In this document: positions 63,057-64,000 of the stretch, one piece after another
Layout: every line of letters begins with the position of its first letter
How positions within the stretch are numbered: position 1 is the stretch's first letter
Assembly: GCF_038396615.1 (NCBI RefSeq)
Contig: NZ_CP121689.1
Location: 1,500,001-1,564,000 of the forward strand
From: Thermatribacter velox
GTDB lineage: Bacteria; Atribacterota; Atribacteria; Atribacterales; Thermatribacteraceae
Length of the DNA stretch: 64,000 nucleotides
Reading direction: 5' to 3'
Notes under the pieces: model-generated
Seen by the model: the letters and a program-made list of their open reading frames with translations, nothing else
Database searches by the model: none
What the model was told of the DNA's origin: nothing
Made by a program: the position numbers and the translations under genes

Positions 63057-63112
63057 GTGATAATACTTTATCGCTTAGTAATAAGCACATAATTTCTATC
63101 CCAGCTTGTCAA
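63057..63112 (-). promoter_or_regulatory. Promoter region and GTGATAA dyad of the last ABC operon
   Basis: On the minus strand TTGACA (63107-63112) is followed by a poor -10 (TATGTG at 63086-63091). The near-perfect dyad GCGATAAAGTATTATCAC (63057-63074) lies at the expected start site and matches the dyad at 52359-52376. A further half site CTTTATCG is at 63004-63011. The rest of 62916-63206 holds nothing else that I can name. Confidence 0.5.
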
Positions 63113-63206
63113 GAGTCACTCAAACAGAAAGAGGCTAAGTCAAGAACTCTCCTCCCCCCTTTCCTTTCTTCCCAAAAATGTTCTATCCTGTAGAGGGTGA
63201 ATGAGG

Positions 63207-63920
63207 ATGAGAAAGGTTACGAGCATCATCTTCATCCTGGTAGGTTTTCTCTTTCTGCTGAGCCCAGAAGTGCTTGCCAAAGATAATTTCCAGGAAGCGC
63301 GTCTCCGCATGGTTCAGGAACAAATCGAGCAAAGAGGCATAACTGATCCGCTCGTGCTTTCTGCTCTGCGCAGCGTTCCTCGTCACGAATTTGTACCTGA
63401 AAACATGAAACCCTTTGCTTATGAGGATACACCGCTTCCCATTGGTTACGGTCAAACCATTTCTCAACCCTATATCGTAGCCCTGATGACTGAAAAAGCT
63501 GGAGTGAAACCTGGAAGTCGAGTGCTTGAAGTGGGTACTGGTTCTGGTTATCAAGCTGCGATACTTTGTGCCATGGGTTGTGAAGTATACAGTGTGGAAA
63601 TCATCAAAGCCCTGGCAGAACGAGCTCGGGAAACACTGGAGCGGCTCGGCTACTCAGCAAAGGTTTTCTGGGGAGACGGCTATTTTGGCCTTAAAGAATT
63701 TGCTCCCTTTGATGCCATAATCGTCACCTGCAGCATAGACCACATACCTCCTCCCCTCATCGAGCAACTGAAAGAGGGAGGCAAAATGGTAATCCCAGTT
63801 GGCCCTCCCTGGAGCATCCAGAGCCTGCTTTTGGTTGAAAAAACCCCTGATGGCATTCGCACTCAGGACTTGGGAGCAGTGCGTTTTGTGCCTCTCACCC
63901 GGACACTGCGGGAAAAGTAG
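63207..63920 (+). CDS. pcm: Secreted protein-L-isoaspartate O-methyltransferase
   Basis: 237 residues. The first about 23 residues (MRKVTSIIFILVGFLFLLSPEVLA) form a signal peptide. The core is a PCMT: MVQEQIEQRGITDPLVLSALRSVPRHEFVP, YGQTISQPYIVALMTE and the SAM-binding loop RVLEVGTGSGYQAAIL, then GDGYFG and FDAIIVTCSIDHIP. It repairs isoaspartate in damaged proteins. Export is unusual because SAM is cytosolic, though such predicted periplasmic forms are known. Start at 63207 has better spacing from GAGGG than 63201. Confidence 0.9.
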   Translation: MRKVTSIIFILVGFLFLLSPEVLAKDNFQEARLRMVQEQIEQRGITDPLVLSALRSVPRHEFVPENMKPFAYEDTPLPIGYGQTISQPYIVALMTEKAGVKPGSRVLEVGTGSGYQAAILCAMGCEVYSVEIIKALAERARETLERLGYSAKVFWGDGYFGLKEFAPFDAIIVTCSIDHIPPPLIEQLKEGGKMVIPVGPPWSIQSLLLVEKTPDGIRTQDLGAVRFVPLTRTLREK

Positions 63921-63999
63921 CTTTGCCTTTACCTATCGCCCACCAGAAGACAAGATACGCCAGAAAAGCCACGGCAAAAGCCCAACTCAGACCCCAGAA
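63895..63999 (-). CDS. C-terminal end of a membrane protein (cut by window edge)
   Basis: A minus-strand frame open from the window edge reads WGLSWAFAVAFLAYLVFWW, a membrane helix, then AIGKGKATFPAVSG and a stop at 63895. It would overlap the pcm 3' end by 26 bp in convergent arrangement. Only 34 codons are visible, so the identity is unknown and the call is tentative. Confidence 0.35.
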   Translation of the reverse strand, partial: FWGLSWAFAVAFLAYLVFWWAIGKGKATFPAVSG

Positions 64000-64000
64000 A

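Noticed and set aside
1-64000. CRISPR array, tRNA, rRNA or prophage genes
   Set aside because: No regularly spaced repeats, no cloverleaf sequences and no phage structural genes were found on reading either strand.

Overview
The window looks like the chromosome of an anaerobic, probably thermophilic, sugar-scavenging bacterium. Supporting signs are six complete carbohydrate ABC importers in 64 kb, an archaeal/thermophile-type RNA ligase with its PIN-domain partner, salvage-only thiamine genes, a secreted isoaspartyl methyltransferase and tightly overlapping operons. Atribacterota or a Thermotogota-like lineage would fit, but nothing here fixes the taxon. No rRNA, tRNA, CRISPR array or phage genes are visible.

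Left part (1-9.6 kb, minus strand): one LacI-controlled operon for a mannose-type glycan. Its order is lacI, binding protein, two permeases, GH38 alpha-mannosidase, two UroD-like proteins (the first frameshifted in an A8 run) and a GH4 glycosidase cut by the window edge. At 9.7-11.3 kb an Rnl3-type RNA ligase converges on its PIN partner. At 11.4-17.4 kb a TPP riboswitch and terminator precede thiW-cytX-thiM-thiE-thiL-thiD-DUF72, a route from salvaged HMP and thiazole to TPP.

Middle (17.4-38 kb): three ABC sugar loci with amino-sugar enzymes: a NagB-like protein, PIG-L deacetylase, NagA, FGGY kinase, two SIS proteins, two paralogous GntR/UTRA regulators and a third UroD-like gene lodged between two permease genes. 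The loci look like diverged copies of one module. An ISNCY-like insertion sequence (about 37,977-39,387) sits against the -35 box of the third operon and is followed by a decayed ISLre2 remnant.

40-52 kb: two half-size ArsP-like permeases under a PadR regulator with a His/Cys-rich head; a ferredoxin-like protein; pfkB-gatZ sugar kinase/aldolase-subunit genes preceded by a striking structured leader; flavodoxin, manC, two overlapping MFS genes and a large PAS-GAF-GGDEF-HD-GYP protein.

52-64 kb: a probable sugar-acid region with two ABC importers, a DHDPS-family aldolase, an Ldh2-type dehydrogenase (frameshifted in an A7 run), an IclR regulator and a 2-hydroxyacid dehydrogenase, then the secreted PCMT. 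Similar GTGA-type dyads lie in front of three of these transcription units.

All six binding-protein genes are followed at once by a long, sequence-unrelated hairpin. The items most worth a second look are the gatZ leader, the UroD-like genes embedded in sugar operons, the two poly-A frameshifts, and the His/Cys-rich PadR with split permeases.
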